A program made the position numbers and the translations under genes. The notes beneath the pieces are model-generated. The model had not been told where the DNA came from. It was given only the letters and a program-made list of their open reading frames with translations, and did no database searches. From Chryseobacterium viscerum (GTDB lineage Bacteria > Bacteroidota > Bacteroidia > Flavobacteriales > Weeksellaceae), in NCBI RefSeq assembly GCF_002899945.2, contig NZ_PPEG02000009.1, positions 239,337 to 303,336 of the forward strand: a stretch of 64,000 nt of DNA. Direction: 5' to 3'. Positions 15,539-24,354 of this stretch are shown piece by piece (positions within the stretch are counted from its first letter, which is position 1; every line of letters begins with the position of its first letter).

Positions 15539-18500
15539 ATGAGTAAAACAAAATCAACAACTCAAGGAAATCCGAGAATTAATTTCTCATCAGCGAAAGG
15601 AAAAATTATCACTCCTGACTTTTTGGATATCCAAATCCAGTCTTTCAGAGAATTTTTCCAGCTTGATACACTTCCTGAAGCCAGAAAGACAGAAGCTCTT
15701 TACAAGACTTTCCAAGAGAATTTCCCAATTACGGATTCAAGAAACCAATTCGTATTAGAATTCTTAGACTATCTGGTAGATTCTCCACGTTATTCAATCG
15801 ATGAGTGTGTGGAAAGAGGACTTACTTATTCAGTTCCTCTAAAAGCTAGACTTAAGTTGTATTGTACTGACCCGGAACACGAAGATTTCCAAACTGTGGT
15901 TCAGGACGTATATCTAGGTCCGGTTCCTTACATGACGCCAAGTGGTTCTTTCATCATCAATGGTGCAGAGAGAGTTATTGTTACGCAGCTTCACCGTTCA
16001 CCTGGTGTATTCTTCGGACAAACTTACCACGCGAATGGAACCAAACTATACTATTCAAGAATTATCCCTTTCAAAGGATCTTGGATGGAATTTACAACAG
16101 ATATCAATAGCGTAATGTACGCGTATATCGACCGTAAGAAAAAATTACCATTAACAACTTTATTAAGAGCAATCGGGTACGAATCTGACAAGGACATCCT
16201 TCAGATCTTTGACCTTGCTGAAGAAGTGAAAGTTTCTAAAGCTGCCCTTAAAAAAGTAGAAGGGAGAACATTGGCTGCGAGAGTATTGAACACTTGGTTC
16301 GAAGATTTCGTAGACGAAGATACAGGTGAAGTAGTTTCTATCGAAAGAAACGAAATCATCTTAGATAGAGAAACTATTCTTGAAAAAGAACATTTAGATC
16401 TTATCTTGGATGCTGGTGTGAAATCTATCCTGATTCACAAAGAAAACAGCAACGAATTCTCTATCATCCAGAATACATTACAAAAAGACCCTACTAACTC
16501 TGAAAAAGAAGCGGTAGAGTACATTTATCGTCAGTTAAGAAATGCAGATCCACCCGATGAGGAAACTGCAAGAGGAATCATTGAAAAATTATTCTTCTCT
16601 GAGCAGAGATACTCTTTAGGTGAAGTAGGACGTTACAGACTAAACAAAAAGTTAAGCCTAAACATCCCAACTACCACTGAAGTTCTTACAAAAGAAGATA
16701 TCATTGCGATTGTAAGACACTTAATTGAGTTAGTAAACTCAAAAACTGATGTTGATGATATTGACCACTTATCAAACAGAAGAATTAAAACTGTTGGTGA
16801 GCAATTAGCAGGACAGTTCGGGGTAGGTCTTTCAAGAATTGCAAGAACAATCAAGGAAAGAATGAACGTTAGAGATAACGAAATCTTTACTCCGCTTGAT
16901 CTTGTAAATGCTAAGACTTTAACATCTGTAATCAACTCGTTCTTTGGTACCAACCAGCTTTCTCAGTTCATGGACCAAACCAACCCTCTATCAGAGATCA
17001 CTCACAAGAGAAGATTATCTGCACTAGGGCCTGGTGGTTTATCAAGAGAAAGAGCAGGTTTCGAGGTTCGTGACGTTCACCATACTCACTACGGAAGAAT
17101 TTGTCCGATTGAAACTCCGGAAGGACCAAACATCGGTTTGATTTCATCTCTAGGGATCTATGCAAAAATCAACAGACTAGGTTTCATCGAAACTCCGTAT
17201 AGAAAAGTAGAAGGTGGTAAGATTGAGCTTAATGCAGATCCTATCTATCTGAATGCAGAAGACGAAGAAGACAAAGTAATTGCTCAGGCAAACGTTGAAT
17301 TGAGCGATAACGGTGATTTCTTAACAGATAGAATTATTGCAAGATTAGATGGTGACTACCCGGTAGTTGAACCAGCTCAGGTTAACCTTATCGATGTTGC
17401 ACCAAACCAGATCTCTGGTATTTCCGCTTCATTAATTCCATTCTTGGAGCATGATGATGCGAACCGTGCATTGATGGGATCTAACATGATGCGTCAGGCC
17501 GTTCCTCTATTGAAGCCACAAGCTCCAATCGTTGGTACAGGGCTTGAGCAGCAAGTTGCAAGAGATTCAAGAATCTTAATTAACGCTGAAGGTACAGGTA
17601 CTGTAGAGTACGTAGATGCTGACAGAATTATTATTAAATATGAAAGAAGCGAAGACGAAGATTTAGTACAATTCGAGTCTGCTACTAAAACATATAAACT
17701 TACTAAGTTTAGAAAAACTAACCAGAGTACAACGATCACACTAAGACCAAACGTAAGAGTAGGGGATGTAGTAGAGAAAGGACAAGTACTTTGCGACGGT
17801 TATGCTACTGAAAAAGGAGAATTGGCTCTTGGTAGAAACTTAGTGGTAGCGTTCATGCCTTGGAAAGGTTACAACTTTGAGGATGCAATCGTAATCAACG
17901 AAAAAGTTGTACGTGAAGACTGGTTTACTTCAATCCACGTAGATGAGTACTCTCTTGAAGTTCGTGATACCAAACTAGGTATGGAAGAGCTTACAGCAGA
18001 TATTCCAAACGTTTCTGAAGAAGCTACTAAAGATCTTGACGAGAACGGTATGATCAGAATCGGTGCTGAAGTGAAGCCTGGAGATATCATGATTGGTAAA
18101 ATTACTCCAAAAGGTGAATCTGATCCGACTCCTGAAGAAAAACTTTTGAGAGCAATCTTCGGTGATAAAGCTGGTGATGTAAAAGATGCTTCATTGAAAG
18201 CAGACTCTTCATTAAGAGGGGTGGTGATCAACAAGAAATTGTTCTCAAGAAACATCAAAGACAAAAAGAAAAGAACTGAAGAAAAACTTAGACTTGAAGA
18301 AATTGAAAACACTTACAAGGCTAAATTTGATGAGTTAAGAAATACTTTAATTGAAAAATTAAATACACTGGTAAGCGGTAAAACTTCTCAAGGGGTACAA
18401 AATGACCTTGATGAGGAAATTATCGGTAAAGGGGTAAAATTCACTCACAAATTATTGACTTCAGTTGAAGATTATGTAAACGTTAGTGGTGCAGACTGGA

Positions 18501-19360
18501 CAGTTGACGCTGACAAGAATGAATTGATCAAACAATTGATTCACAATTACAAAATCAAATATAACGATATCCAAGGAGTTAAAAACCGTGAGAAATTTGC
18601 AATTTCAATCGGAGATGAGCTTCCTGCAGGGATCATGAAGTTGGCTAAAGTTTACATCGCTAAGAAACGTAAACTGAATGTAGGAGATAAAATGGCAGGA
18701 CGTCACGGTAACAAAGGTATCGTTTCAAGAATCGTTCGTGAAGAAGATATGCCATTCCTTGAAGACGGAACACCAGTAGATATCGTATTGAATCCACTAG
18801 GGGTACCTTCTCGTATGAACATCGGTCAGATTTATGAAACAGTTCTTGGATGGGCTGGTCAGAAGCTGGGTATGAAGTTCGCTACGCCGATCTTCGACGG
18901 AGCTACTCTTGATCAGATCACTGAATATACTGAGAAAGCAGGAGTTCCTAAATTCGGTCACACTCACCTTTATGATGGAGGTACTGGAGAAAGATTTACT
19001 CAGGCTGCTACAGTAGGTATTATCTACATGTTGAAACTAGGACACATGGTTGATGATAAGATGCACGCACGTTCTATTGGTCCTTACTCATTGATTACTC
19101 AACAGCCGTTAGGAGGTAAAGCTCAGTTCGGAGGTCAGAGATTCGGAGAGATGGAGGTTTGGGCACTTGAAGCATTCGGTGCATCGAATATCCTTAGAGA
19201 AATCCTGACTGTGAAGTCTGATGACGTGATTGGTAGAGCAAAAACTTATGAAGCAATTGCAAAAGGTGAATCTATGCCTGAACCAGGTATTCCAGAATCA
19301 TTCAACGTATTACTTCACGAGTTACAAGGACTTGGACTTGACGTAAGACTTGAGGAATAA
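15539..19360 (+). CDS. rpoB: DNA-directed RNA polymerase subunit beta
   Basis: The beta subunit forms one pincer of RNA polymerase and much of the active-site cleft. At 1273 residues it matches Bacteroidota RpoB length. The rifampicin-binding cluster (FMDQTNPLSEITHKRRLSALG) has wild-type residues at the positions equivalent to E. coli D516, H526 and S531 (here D479, H489 and S494). The RPNVRVGDVVEKGQ and KMAGRHGNKGIVS regions are intact. The start ATG 15539 follows a T/A-rich leader. It is followed by rpoC after an 83-nt spacer. Confidence 0.99.
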   Translation: MSKTKSTTQGNPRINFSSAKGKIITPDFLDIQIQSFREFFQLDTLPEARKTEALYKTFQENFPITDSRNQFVLEFLDYLVDSPRYSIDECVERGLTYSVPLKARLKLYCTDPEHEDFQTVVQDVYLGPVPYMTPSGSFIINGAERVIVTQLHRSPGVFFGQTYHANGTKLYYSRIIPFKGSWMEFTTDINSVMYAYIDRKKKLPLTTLLRAIGYESDKDILQIFDLAEEVKVSKAALKKVEGRTLAARVLNTWFEDFVDEDTGEVVSIERNEIILDRETILEKEHLDLILDAGVKSILIHKENSNEFSIIQNTLQKDPTNSEKEAVEYIYRQLRNADPPDEETARGIIEKLFFSEQRYSLGEVGRYRLNKKLSLNIPTTTEVLTKEDIIAIVRHLIELVNSKTDVDDIDHLSNRRIKTVGEQLAGQFGVGLSRIARTIKERMNVRDNEIFTPLDLVNAKTLTSVINSFFGTNQLSQFMDQTNPLSEITHKRRLSALGPGGLSRERAGFEVRDVHHTHYGRICPIETPEGPNIGLISSLGIYAKINRLGFIETPYRKVEGGKIELNADPIYLNAEDEEDKVIAQANVELSDNGDFLTDRIIARLDGDYPVVEPAQVNLIDVAPNQISGISASLIPFLEHDDANRALMGSNMMRQAVPLLKPQAPIVGTGLEQQVARDSRILINAEGTGTVEYVDADRIIIKYERSEDEDLVQFESATKTYKLTKFRKTNQSTTITLRPNVRVGDVVEKGQVLCDGYATEKGELALGRNLVVAFMPWKGYNFEDAIVINEKVVREDWFTSIHVDEYSLEVRDTKLGMEELTADIPNVSEEATKDLDENGMIRIGAEVKPGDIMIGKITPKGESDPTPEEKLLRAIFGDKAGDVKDASLKADSSLRGVVINKKLFSRNIKDKKKRTEEKLRLEEIENTYKAKFDELRNTLIEKLNTLVSGKTSQGVQNDLDEEIIGKGVKFTHKLLTSVEDYVNVSGADWTVDADKNELIKQLIHNYKIKYNDIQGVKNREKFAISIGDELPAGIMKLAKVYIAKKRKLNVGDKMAGRHGNKGIVSRIVREEDMPFLEDGTPVDIVLNPLGVPSRMNIGQIYETVLGWAGQKLGMKFATPIFDGATLDQITEYTEKAGVPKFGHTHLYDGGTGERFTQAATVGIIYMLKLGHMVDDKMHARSIGPYSLITQQPLGGKAQFGGQRFGEMEVWALEAFGASNILREILTVKSDDVIGRAKTYEAIAKGESMPEPGIPESFNVLLHELQGLGLDVRLEE

Positions 19361-19443
19361 TTTTAAATTTTGAATGTTGAATTTTGAATCAGTTCAGAAT
19401 TCTATAATCCAAAATTTATAATCCAAAATCTAAAATCTAAATA
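19361..19443 (+). repeat. Palindromic low-complexity spacer between rpoB and rpoC
   Basis: The left half carries two copies of ATTTTGAAT about 15 nt apart. The right half carries two copies of ATAATCCAAAAT plus AAAATCT variants. The halves are near-complementary (TTTTGAAT against ATCCAAAA with one mismatch), so the RNA could fold into an extended hairpin just before the rpoC ATG. It may be a stability or processing element. Confidence 0.55.
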
Positions 19444-22400
19444 ATGTCAAATAAAAATAAATCAAGTAGATTTAATAAAATAACCATCGGTTTAGCTTCA
19501 CCGGAGTCTATTTTGCAAGACTCAAGAGGGGAGGTTTTAAAACCGGAAACTATTAACTACAGAACTCACAAACCGGAAAGAGACGGGTTATTCTGTGAGA
19601 AAATCTTTGGTCCTGTAAAGGATTACGAATGTGCTTGTGGTAAATACAAGAGAATTCGTTACAAAGGGATCGTTTGTGACCGTTGTGGTGTAGAAGTTAC
19701 CGAGAAAAAAGTAAGAAGAGAAAGAATCGGACATATTGGTTTGGTTGTTCCTATTGCTCATATCTGGTATTTCCGTTCTTTACCAAACAAAATCGGTTAC
19801 CTTTTAGGAATTCCTTCTAAGAAATTAGACATGATCATCTACTACGAAAGATATGTAGTGATTCAGCAGGGTATTGCTAAAAAATTAGACGGTTCTGATT
19901 TTGAAAATATGGAATTCCTTACAGAAGAAGAGTACCTTGACATCATGGATACCCTTCCTGTAGAAAACCAATATCTTGATGATTCTGATCCAAACAAATT
20001 CATCGCCAGAATGGGTGCTGAGGCTGTTGAAGATCTATTAAAAAGAATCGATCTTGATGCATTGTCTTTCGACTTGAGACACAAAGCTCACAACGAAGGT
20101 TCTAAGCAAAGAAGAACAGAAGCTCTAAAAAGATTGAACGTTGTAGAAGCATTAAGAGGTGCTAATACAAGAATGATCAACAGACCAGAGTGGATGATTA
20201 TGCGTGTACTTCCTGTTATCCCACCAGAACTAAGACCATTGGTTCCATTGGATGGAGGACGTTTCGCAACTTCCGACTTGAATGACCTTTATAGAAGAGT
20301 TATTATCAGAAATAACCGTTTGAAGAGATTATTGGAGATCAAAGCTCCTGAAGTAATCTTGAGAAACGAGAAGCGTATGCTTCAGGAATCAGTAGATTCA
20401 TTATTCGATAACACAAGAAAATCTTCTGCAGTAAAATCTGAATCAAACAGACCATTGAAATCACTTTCAGATTCATTGAAAGGTAAGCAAGGTCGTTTCC
20501 GTCAGAACTTACTAGGGAAAAGGGTAGATTACTCGGCGCGTTCCGTAATTGTTGTAGGTCCAAACTTACAGCTTCACGAATGTGGTATTCCTAAAGATAT
20601 GGCAGCTGAATTGTACAAACCATTTATCATTAGAAAACTAATTGAAAGAGGGATTGTAAAAACTGTGAAATCTGCAAAGAGAATTATCGACAGAAAAGAA
20701 CCTGTAGTATATGATATCCTTGAAAACGTGATGAAAGGTCACCCTGTTCTACTGAACAGAGCACCTACGCTTCACAGACTAGGTATTCAGGCTTTCCAAC
20801 CTAAGATGATCGAAGGTAAGGCAATCCAGCTACACCCGTTAGTAACAACAGCATTCAACGCCGATTTCGATGGTGACCAGATGGCGGTACACTTACCGTT
20901 AGGACCAGAAGCGATCCTTGAAGCTCAGTTATTGATGTTAGGTTCTCAAAATATCTTGAACCCTGCAAACGGTTCTCCAATTACGGTACCTTCTCAGGAC
21001 ATGGTTCTTGGTCTTTATTTCATGACTAAAGAATTGAGCTCTACAGAAGATATGAAAGTAAAAGGGGAAGGTCTTGCATTCTATTCTCCTGAGGAAGCGG
21101 AAATCGCTTATGCTGAAGGTAGAGTTTCTTTAAATGCTAAGGTAAGATGTAGACTTCCAATCAAAGAAAACGGTGAAATCACTACGAAATTAACTGAAAC
21201 TTCTGTTGGTAGAATCTTATTTAACCAGATCGTTCCTAAGCAGTCAGGATATATCAATGAACTTCTTACGAAGAAATCATTGAGAAACGTTATCGGTAAG
21301 ATTCTTGCTGATACGGATTTCCCTACAACTGTGAAGTTCTTGGATGCAATGAAAGACCTAGGGTATTCAAACGCATTCAAAGGAGGTCTTTCGTTCTCAC
21401 TTGGGGATATTGTAGTTCCTGTTGAGAAAAAGCAAATGATTGCTACTTCTATTGAAACAGTAGACGAAATTAGAGCCAACTATAACATGGGTCTAATTAC
21501 AGATACAGAACGTTATAACCAGGTAATCGACGTTTGGACAAATACCAACGCTGGATTAACTGAAATGATCATGAGCAGAATGAAAGTTGACCAAGGTGGA
21601 TTCAATTCTGTATACATGATGCTTGACTCTGGAGCGAGGGGTTCTAAAGAACAGATCCGTCAGTTATCAGGGATGAGAGGTTTGATGGCAAAACCGCAAA
21701 AAGCCGGTTCTACCGGAGCGGAGATTATCGAAAACCCGATCCTTGCAAACTTTAAGGAAGGTCTTTCGATTCTAGAGTACTTTATCTCTACCCACGGTGC
21801 TCGTAAGGGTCTTGCGGATACCGCTCTTAAGACAGCCGATGCTGGTTACTTAACGAGAAGATTGGTAGACGTTGCACAGGACGTTATCGTTACAGAAGAC
21901 GACTGTGGAACTCTAAGAGGTACAGAAGTTACTGCACTTAAGAAAAATGACGAGATCGTTGAAAAGATTTCTGAAAGAATCTTAGGTAGAGTATCTCTTC
22001 ATAATATCTATGATCCTGAAACTGATGAGCTAATTGCGACTGCAGATCAGGTAATCATCGAAGCATTAGCTAAGAGAATTGAAGAAGCTGGACTAGAAGC
22101 GGTTGAAGTTCGTTCACCGTTAACTTGTGAGGCTAAGAAAGGAATCTGTGCAAAATGTTACGGTAGAAACTTGGCAACAGGTAAGGTGATCCATATGGGT
22201 GAAGCTGTAGGGGTAATTGCCGCTCAGTCAATTGGTGAACCGGGAACTCAGTTAACATTGAGAACTTTCCACCAGGGAGGGGTTTCAACAAACGTTTCCG
22301 AAAACCCATCTATTGTTGCTAGAAGAGACGGTATCGTTGAATTGGATGAAGTAAGAACAATTACTTCTGAAGACGAAAACGGTAACACTGCAGAAGTAGT

Positions 22401-23709
22401 AGTGTCACGTACAACGGAATTCAGATTGGTAGCTGAGAATGAGACTAAAACTCCATTAATGATCGCTAACGTACCTTATGGTGCTATATTATCTGTAAAA
22501 CCAGGTGATAAAGTGAAAAAAGGAGATATCATCTGTAAGTGGGATCCGTATAACGCGGTTATCATTGCAGAAACTGCTGGTAAAGTAGAATATGAAGATA
22601 TCATCCAGGGTATTTCATTCCAACTTGAAATTGACGAACAAACAGGATTCGAAGAGAAAGTAATCTCTGAATCTAGAAATAAGAAAGCCGTACCTACCTT
22701 GAAGGTGGTAGACTCTAAAGGTGTTGAGCAGAAAGCTTACAACTTACCGGTAGGAGCCCACTTAATGGTAAACGATGGTGAAAAAATTAAAGCAGGTAAA
22801 GTTTTAATCAAGATCCCAAGAAAAGCTGCAAAGACAGGGGATATCACCGGAGGTCTTCCGAGAGTTACCGAATTATTCGAAGCAAGAAACCCTTCAAACC
22901 CAGCGGTTGTTACTGAAATCGACGGGGTAGTTTCTTACGGAAAAATTAAGAGAGGTAACCGTGAATTGATCGTAGAAGCTAAAACTGGAGAAAGAAAAAT
23001 TTACTTGGTAAAACTTTCTAACCAGATCTTGGTTCAGGAGAATGACTTCGTAAGAGCTGGTTCTCCACTTTCTGACGGTTCAGTGACTCCAGACGACATC
23101 TTGAAGATCAAAGGACCAACTGCGGTTCAGGAATACTTAGTAAATGAGATTCAGGAAGTTTACCGTCTACAGGGGGTAAAAATCGACGACAAGCACTTCG
23201 AAATTATCGTAAGACAGATGATGACGAAAGTATCTATCGTAGATGGAGGTGATACTCAATTCCTTGAAGGAGCTCTTGAACATAAATATGACTTCCTAGA
23301 AGAAAACAACAGAGTATTCGGTCTTAAAGTAGTAGTAGAAGCTGGTGATTCTAAAGAATTCAAACCAGGTCAGATGATTACTGCAAGAGAATTAAGAGAC
23401 GAAAACTCTAAGTTGAAGCGTGAAGATCAGGCTTTAGTTGAAGTAAGAGAAGCTTTACCTGCTACAGCAACGCCTGTACTACAAGGTATTACAAGAGCAG
23501 CTCTTCAGACTAAGTCATTCATGTCTGCAGCATCATTCCAGGAAACAACTAAGGTTCTTAACGAAGCAGCAGTTGCTGGTAAGGTAGATGCCCTAGGTGG
23601 TCTTAAAGAAAATGTAATTGTAGGACACAGAATCCCTGCAGGTACAGGTCTTAAAGAATATCAGAATGTTATTGTAGGTTCTAAGAAAGAATTCGAAGAC
23701 CTTAACTAA
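19444..23709 (+). CDS. rpoC: DNA-directed RNA polymerase subunit beta'
   Basis: The beta' subunit carries the catalytic magnesium site of RNA polymerase. The active-site loop NADFDGDQM starts at residue 472, giving metal ligands D474, D476 and D478. The N-terminal zinc site is C63, C65, C78 and C81. The second zinc site (CGTLRG ... CEAKKGICAKCYG) is present too. At 1421 residues it is typical for the phylum. It shares the rpoB promoter and is followed by an 87-nt palindromic spacer and a DUF3467 gene. No anomaly is seen. Confidence 0.99.
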   Translation: MSNKNKSSRFNKITIGLASPESILQDSRGEVLKPETINYRTHKPERDGLFCEKIFGPVKDYECACGKYKRIRYKGIVCDRCGVEVTEKKVRRERIGHIGLVVPIAHIWYFRSLPNKIGYLLGIPSKKLDMIIYYERYVVIQQGIAKKLDGSDFENMEFLTEEEYLDIMDTLPVENQYLDDSDPNKFIARMGAEAVEDLLKRIDLDALSFDLRHKAHNEGSKQRRTEALKRLNVVEALRGANTRMINRPEWMIMRVLPVIPPELRPLVPLDGGRFATSDLNDLYRRVIIRNNRLKRLLEIKAPEVILRNEKRMLQESVDSLFDNTRKSSAVKSESNRPLKSLSDSLKGKQGRFRQNLLGKRVDYSARSVIVVGPNLQLHECGIPKDMAAELYKPFIIRKLIERGIVKTVKSAKRIIDRKEPVVYDILENVMKGHPVLLNRAPTLHRLGIQAFQPKMIEGKAIQLHPLVTTAFNADFDGDQMAVHLPLGPEAILEAQLLMLGSQNILNPANGSPITVPSQDMVLGLYFMTKELSSTEDMKVKGEGLAFYSPEEAEIAYAEGRVSLNAKVRCRLPIKENGEITTKLTETSVGRILFNQIVPKQSGYINELLTKKSLRNVIGKILADTDFPTTVKFLDAMKDLGYSNAFKGGLSFSLGDIVVPVEKKQMIATSIETVDEIRANYNMGLITDTERYNQVIDVWTNTNAGLTEMIMSRMKVDQGGFNSVYMMLDSGARGSKEQIRQLSGMRGLMAKPQKAGSTGAEIIENPILANFKEGLSILEYFISTHGARKGLADTALKTADAGYLTRRLVDVAQDVIVTEDDCGTLRGTEVTALKKNDEIVEKISERILGRVSLHNIYDPETDELIATADQVIIEALAKRIEEAGLEAVEVRSPLTCEAKKGICAKCYGRNLATGKVIHMGEAVGVIAAQSIGEPGTQLTLRTFHQGGVSTNVSENPSIVARRDGIVELDEVRTITSEDENGNTAEVVVSRTTEFRLVAENETKTPLMIANVPYGAILSVKPGDKVKKGDIICKWDPYNAVIIAETAGKVEYEDIIQGISFQLEIDEQTGFEEKVISESRNKKAVPTLKVVDSKGVEQKAYNLPVGAHLMVNDGEKIKAGKVLIKIPRKAAKTGDITGGLPRVTELFEARNPSNPAVVTEIDGVVSYGKIKRGNRELIVEAKTGERKIYLVKLSNQILVQENDFVRAGSPLSDGSVTPDDILKIKGPTAVQEYLVNEIQEVYRLQGVKIDDKHFEIIVRQMMTKVSIVDGGDTQFLEGALEHKYDFLEENNRVFGLKVVVEAGDSKEFKPGQMITARELRDENSKLKREDQALVEVREALPATATPVLQGITRAALQTKSFMSAASFQETTKVLNEAAVAGKVDALGGLKENVIVGHRIPAGTGLKEYQNVIVGSKKEFEDLN

Positions 23710-23796
23710 AATTAATGATTTGAAATTTGGGGTTTGAATTTATTTTTATATTTTCACAATCTCAAATTTCGAATTTTAAAAACATAATTTATAACA
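23710..23796 (+). repeat. Palindromic spacer between rpoC and the DUF3467 gene
   Basis: GAAATTTG (23722-23729) pairs with CAAATTTC (23763-23770), flanked by further TTTGAATTT / AATTTTAAA complementarity. It is the same style of AT-rich hairpin spacer as between rpoB and rpoC, suggesting a shared post-transcriptional role in the operon. Confidence 0.5.
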
Positions 23797-24102
23797 ATGG
23801 ACAACAATCAAAATCCACAAGACGGAAACATCAACATCGAATTAAACGAAATGGTAGCTGCTGGTATCTATGCTAACTTAGCTTTAGTAAACCACTCTCC
23901 ATCTGAATTTGTAGTAGACTTTATTCAGTTGATGCCAGGTGTTCAGCAAGCTAAAGTAAGATCAAGAGTTATTCTTGCTCCACTTCACGCTAAAAGAGTA
24001 TTAAACGCTCTTCAGCAGAACATCGCTAATTACGAGCAGCAGTTCGGAGAAATCAAAGAAGTTGAGCCTTTCGTATTAGGAGGAAACAACGTTCAAGCGT
24101 AA
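23797..24102 (+). CDS. DUF3467 family protein
   Basis: This 101-residue soluble protein has the DUF3467 hallmarks: IELNEMVAAGIYANLALVNHSPSEFVVDFIQLMPG, then KVRSRVILAPLHAKRVL, and a C-terminal helix with NYEQQFGEI. Members of this family commonly follow rpoC in Bacteroidota, as here, but no biochemical function is known. Conservation next to rpoBC invites a role with RNA polymerase; that is inference. It ends the rpoBC operon before the terminator at 24126. Confidence 0.93.
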   Translation: MDNNQNPQDGNINIELNEMVAAGIYANLALVNHSPSEFVVDFIQLMPGVQQAKVRSRVILAPLHAKRVLNALQQNIANYEQQFGEIKEVEPFVLGGNNVQA

Positions 24103-24125
24103 GATTTCTTTTACAATAAAATAAG

Positions 24126-24156
24126 AATGCCCTGGTTTTTACCAGGGCATTTTTTT
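24126..24156 (+). terminator. Intrinsic terminator of the rpoBC operon
   Basis: An 11-bp stem (AATGCCCTGGT / ACCAGGGCATT, TTTT loop) followed by seven T. It is a textbook rho-independent terminator. Confidence 0.93.
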
Positions 24157-24330
24157 ATGAGTATTAATTCACCAATCTGTTCCTTTTTTGTTTTATTTTC
24201 ATAATTCATAATTTTTTTTTAAAATAATACAAATAAATGTGTATTGTTTTATTTATGGTATTTTTGTTAATTCTTATTATAAATTAAAAATAATTTATTT
24301 TATTTGATCTAAAAGTGTTGTTGTTCTTGG

Positions 24331-24338
24331 TAAATTTG
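24331..24338 (+). promoter_or_regulatory. -7 box of the Asp-box T9SS gene
   Basis: TAAATTTG matches the -7 consensus and lies only 16 nt before ATG 24355. This predicts a very short leader and rules against the TTG at 24346 as the start. A TTG at 24304-24306 is a possible, rather distant, -33 partner. Confidence 0.6.
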
Positions 24339-24354
24339 TAAAAAATTGAATGGA

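Noticed and set aside
16985..17045. Possible rifampicin-resistance change in RpoB
   Set aside because: The residues equivalent to E. coli 516, 526 and 531 are wild type (D, H and S).
24346..24354. TTG start adding three residues to the Asp-box protein
   Set aside because: It lies at the predicted transcript start; the ATG at 24355 begins a clean signal peptide.
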